Of a DNA stretch of 64,000 nt, positions 61,243-64,000 are shown in pieces. Numbering within the stretch: position 1 is the stretch's first letter; the number at the start of each line of letters is the position of its first letter. Under the pieces are notes generated by a model that did no database searches, was not told the origin of the DNA, and saw nothing but the letters and a program-made list of their open reading frames with translations. The stretch spans positions 620,001-684,000 of the forward strand of contig WSYJ01000138.1 in the NCBI GenBank assembly GCA_020186115.1. The letters run 5' to 3'. The position numbers and the translations under genes were made by a program. This DNA comes from Histomonas meleagridis (taxonomy: Eukaryota; Parabasalia; Tritrichomonadida; Dientamoebidae).

Positions 61243-62316
61243 TCAATAAGAACATATATTCGGGATCTCAATATTGATGTTATTTTGTTCGATGATTAAT
61301 ATCCAATATGGTAAATCAATTTCAGTAAAATCTTTGTTTTCATAATGTTCATTAATCATATAAATTTCTTTCCAAGCATCTGGATTAATATTATTGAATA
61401 TTCCAAAATCAACTTGTGTTTTTAATAAATTTAATGCTGTCGGTAATTTTCCGTAAGTTTTTGTCCATGAAAAGATTAACGTCCAAAAAAACCCGACGGT
61501 TTGTAAAGAATTTATAATTATTTCTGAACTGTGGTCTTGATTTATATGGTTGATTAATTCAAAATTGTCAGAAATAATTTTATAACAATTTGGAAACGGA
61601 CAGAATCTTTCATAATTTTTTGATTTTATAATATATTTGTTTTTAGTCAATAATCTATGTATGATTCTTTCGTGAAAGAGTAATTCTTGATTATAGTCAA
61701 TATCATGTTCTTCTGCTGATAAATGTTTTGATAGTATTTGAAAATCTTTTGTGAAAAAATTACATTCTGGAACTAATGAACAACAAAATTGTTCGGGTAA
61801 TGGAATTTCACGAAACTCATTTAATTTGAATAATTGATAAATTGGGAAATTTAAAAAATTATAAATTAATAAATTTTGTTGTAACCAAATGTTAGGCTTT
61901 GGTATTCGTTTCTTGATTGCTTTGCTAATAATTCTTTTAATTTCTTCTTTGTTGGGAAAATCTTCATTAAAAATATAATTTTGTAAAAAGTTTTGTAATG
62001 TTCGATCTGTAATAATTTCTTTGTTATCTCTGTGATAATTTTCATTAATATCCCATATATTAGTCTTATCTTGTAGTACATGGTCGAACTTTAAAATATA
62101 AATATCTTCATAATTATTCGTAATTAAAGATTCGTTTTCTGTTGATCGTAATCTAGAGGTATGATCCTCTATTCCTGTAAAATTGTTAGTCTGAAGTTTT
62201 GAATTTCCAAATAATCTATCTGATGAAAATTCGAATTTTGAGAAATATATATCATTCGATTTCTCTCCCTGTAACGGAGCTAAAGACGAATTCTCAGCAA
62301 AAATAGAACCATCCAT
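61243..62316 (-). pseudogene. Retroelement N-terminal region with two C2H2 fingers
   Basis: 357 codons from ATG 62314-62316 (MDGSIFAENSS); the frame runs further into the tRNA, but that is not a realistic start. Fingers: CSLVPECNFFTKDFQILSKH..H and CPFPNCYKIISDNFELINH..H. A TGA at 61243 ends it, but the same frame continues with sense (LILPPDTFRIINKT), then repeats of the INIPIPNYQ type down to about 60510 with further stops, so it was probably one polyprotein with the next block. Confidence 0.7.
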
Positions 62317-62334
62317 CAAAAAACGAAAAAAATT

Positions 62335-62407
62335 CACCTTCGACGGGATTCGAACCCGCAACCCCAGGATTAAAAGTCCTATGCTCTAACCGTTGAGCTA
62401 CGAAGGT
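62335..62407 (-). tRNA. tRNA-Lys (anticodon TTT)
   Basis: 73 nt on the minus strand. The acceptor ACCTTCG pairs with CGAAGGT, with discriminator G. The D arm is GCTCAACGGTTAGAGC. The anticodon loop is ACTTTTAAT with TTT. The T arm is GCGGGTTCGAATCCCGT, carrying the B box. A T-run follows directly (62326-62332 on the plus strand is the A-run), so it has its own Pol III terminator. The retroelement begins right after it; the gene itself is intact. Confidence 0.95.
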
Positions 62408-63133
62408 TCACGTTTCCTTTTTAAATTTTGATCCTATAATACAAACACGGGTAATACGAAACCAATCAATTTTGAATGTCAAACAACGATAGCCTCAAAA
62501 AGGATTTTTGTAAGAAAAATTGTTAACAAATGAGAAGAAATCCTAAAAAATGGTAGAGGTGCAGTCAAAATAAATTTCACAATGGAAATTTCTCGAAATT
62601 TCTACTATAGATAGAGGAATATACCTATATATCTATAAACACCTATTTTTGGGATTTCTTCTGTACGTTTTGGAGAAAAAGTGATATTACGAAAAATGGA
62701 GCTGGTAAGAGTTTTTATAAAAATATTAGCACCTTTACAAAGTACATATATATGTGATAAAAAGTTAATTTGAACGTATCTCGATATATCCTATTTATAA
62801 TGATAAGCATCAATTTATAACCAACGTCAATTTCCTTAATTATAAAATCTGAAATAAAAAGATGCGATACTCTTGTTTTTTATATATTTTTATTATTTAT
62901 GATCTGAAAAATTATTTATCTGCAATGGTGTTGTTATGCCATATGAAGATTTTGGCTTTTATCAGGTGATGGTCAAGGGTAAAAGCAAGAAGTTCTTTAT
63001 GCTATTAAAGCTGGGCAAATTTTAATGTCGTATTCAGTTATCTTTAGTGAAAGAAACAAAATCTCCATTTATAAATTTTAATTAAATGAAAGTTTTTGTA
63101 CCTGAAAATTAAAGCTGATGTGTGGTGTGTACG
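62408..63133. other. AT-rich intergenic region
   Basis: Upstream of tRNA-Lys. Short frames around 62925-63035 were looked at but do not resemble a protein family. No repeat seen. Confidence 0.5.
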
Positions 63134-63499
63134 CTAATTAATTTGTTGTGGATTTTTAAAGTTCAGTTTTTTAAAAAGCTCTAAAAAGTTGCTAATGCTT
63201 GTTAAGGTTTCTTTTTCCAAAGCTTCACAAAGACCTTTTGCACGATCGCAGCCGCTTTGATAACGATCCCATTTTTCATCTAATTCTTTTTGTTTGTTAA
63301 TAAACTTTTCAACTTCATCATTTTGTTTTTCGTCCAGCAATGCGACCTTATGAGCATTTTCTTTCAATAACTTGTAAAGGTCATCCGATAAACCAAACCA
63401 TTCATCTTGGAAATGAGTATAAAATTTTATATTTTCATCTTCGCACGAGCGAAGTTTAATTTTTAAACCTCGTTGACATTCTGGATGAATTACAGACAC
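63134..63499 (-). CDS. Hypothetical charged coiled-coil protein, start uncertain
   Basis: 121 codons from a GTG at 63497-63499; the whole open stretch to about 63585 contains no ATG. The sequence looks like real protein: YTHFQDEWFGLSDDLYKLL, then a charged helix KQNDEVEKFINKQKELDEKW and ALEKETLTSISNFLELFKKL. Possible explanations are a missing first exon, a frameshift upstream, or a decayed gene. No family is recognised. Confidence 0.4.
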   Translation of the reverse strand: MSVIHPECQRGLKIKLRSCEDENIKFYTHFQDEWFGLSDDLYKLLKENAHKVALLDEKQNDEVEKFINKQKELDEKWDRYQSGCDRAKGLCEALEKETLTSISNFLELFKKLNFKNPQQIN

Positions 63500-63649
63500 T
63501 TTTATCTGATAAAATTTAGGTCTGATATCAGATGAATCGTCAGAAGAAAGAGATTCCGTTTCCGCAGAAAAAATTTTATTTGGTCAATTCACCGGAAATT
63601 TCGACCGTTAAAGATCATCTGGTGGTGTAAACAATACGATAATACGCAG

Positions 63650-64000
63650 ATGTTTTTCTTGTTTCTTTTCAGATGTCTCTCAACATATCCAACATATTTT
63701 TTAGGAAACTATACGGCACCAATTCCAAATTATACAATCAACGAGTATAATCATAATTTTATTCAGATTAAATTTTTACCAGATGAAAAAATCAGCAATG
63801 GTTACAATGAAACTTGTCCACTCAATGTAACTTCTGTTGCATTTGTTGTTACTTCTAAAATTTATTTTAAAAGGAATCCAATTCGTTTATATGGATTTCA
63901 ACTTAATGATACATTTTATTTTTTCAACTTTTTTTCAGATATTGTTACAGATAGTTCATATTTTGCTAACTATGTATGTAAGCTCTCTCGTCAATCCAAC
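63650..64000 (+). CDS. Start of a secreted or membrane protein (partial)
   Basis: From ATG 63650 the frame is open to the window end (117 codons). It begins with a hydrophobic signal-peptide-like stretch, MFFLFLFRCLSTYPTYFLG. The mature part has N-glycosylation-type sites (NYT, NET, NVT, NDT) and two cysteines. No family is recognised. A second ATG at 63673 is in another frame and closes after 25 codons. Confidence 0.55.
   Translation, partial: MFFLFLFRCLSTYPTYFLGNYTAPIPNYTINEYNHNFIQIKFLPDEKISNGYNETCPLNVTSVAFVVTSKIYFKRNPIRLYGFQLNDTFYFFNFFSDIVTDSSYFANYVCKLSRQSN

Larger units (their letters stand above)
55643..62325 (-). mobile_element. R2-type (restriction-like endonuclease) non-LTR retrotransposon in a tRNA-Lys gene, decayed
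   Basis: About 6.7 kb on the minus strand, bounded by a ~25-bp target duplication derived from the tRNA-Lys 3' end. The order of parts is N-terminal C2H2 fingers, Pro/Asn/Ile-rich repeats, more C2H2 fingers, a charged linker, reverse transcriptase, a CCHC finger, and a PD-(D/E)XK-type endonuclease. This is the layout of early-branching site-specific non-LTR elements (R2, NeSL and relatives), not of APE-type LINEs. In-frame stops and at least three frame changes mean this copy is inactive, assuming the sequence is right. The first ATG lies about 10 bp from the 5' boundary, and no poly(A) is seen at the 3' end. Confidence 0.88.

Noticed and set aside
62317-62361. Upstream extension of the retroelement N-terminal frame
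   Set aside because: The extra codons lie inside the tRNA-Lys gene and target duplication; the ATG at 62316 is the first within the element.

Overview
The window is AT-rich eukaryotic DNA. Genes are compact and mostly intronless, on both strands, and separated by short AT-rich spacers. The gene content points to a parabasalid (trichomonad), probably Tritrichomonas or a close relative. The signs are a BspA-type leucine-rich surface protein, several DUF3447-headed ankyrin genes, a very large membrane nucleotide cyclase with a PAS domain, Sel1-repeat pseudokinases, divergent Rab GTPases, and initiator-like TCAYTW motifs a few bases upstream of some start codons. The species call is inference; no marker is decisive.

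Layout. 1-126: tail of an unknown gene. 0.6-5.4 kb: membrane adenylate-cyclase-like gene. 6-12 kb: small unknown gene, Rab GTPase, long coiled-coil protein. 12-16 kb: DUF3447 head plus a plus-strand array of ankyrin units. 16-19 kb: condensation/acyltransferase-like gene and TAF7. 19.2-22.4 kb: broken BspA-like gene, tRNA-Glu, SEC61A. 22.5-26.5 kb: frameshifted MFS transporter, nucleoplasmin-like gene, then a 1.8 kb duplicated block. 27-35.5 kb: RGS protein, eIF3m, MIZ/SP-RING-like gene, Rab, HMG-box protein, a MITE-like element and a GTPase-fold pseudoenzyme. 36-41.6 kb: large minus-strand ankyrin array with its DUF3447 head. 42.2-44.7 kb: second copy of the duplicated block. 44.8-49.8 kb: two pseudokinase-like genes and a 35-bp minisatellite. 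50.3-55 kb: another DUF3447 gene, eL30, alpha-tubulin acetyltransferase, and an actin gene with two one-base insertions. 55.6-62.4 kb: a decayed non-LTR retrotransposon with a restriction-like endonuclease, inserted in the 3' end of a tRNA-Lys gene. The right edge holds a coiled-coil fragment and the start of a secreted protein.

Two features stand out. First, about 47 ankyrin units in three arrays repeat mostly at exactly 170 bp. Each joins an open ankyrin coding half to a conserved AT-rich spacer of about 77 bp that shifts the reading frame, and there are no GT-AG splice signals. Second, the retrotransposon is flanked by a target duplication of about 25 bp made of the tRNA-Lys 3' end plus its T-run, so the tRNA gene stays intact and the element's first ATG lies about 10 bp past the tRNA terminator.

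Many otherwise well-conserved genes (actin, MFS, BspA, the retroelement) are broken by single-base changes in homopolymers. Assembly error has to be weighed against real decay for all of them.
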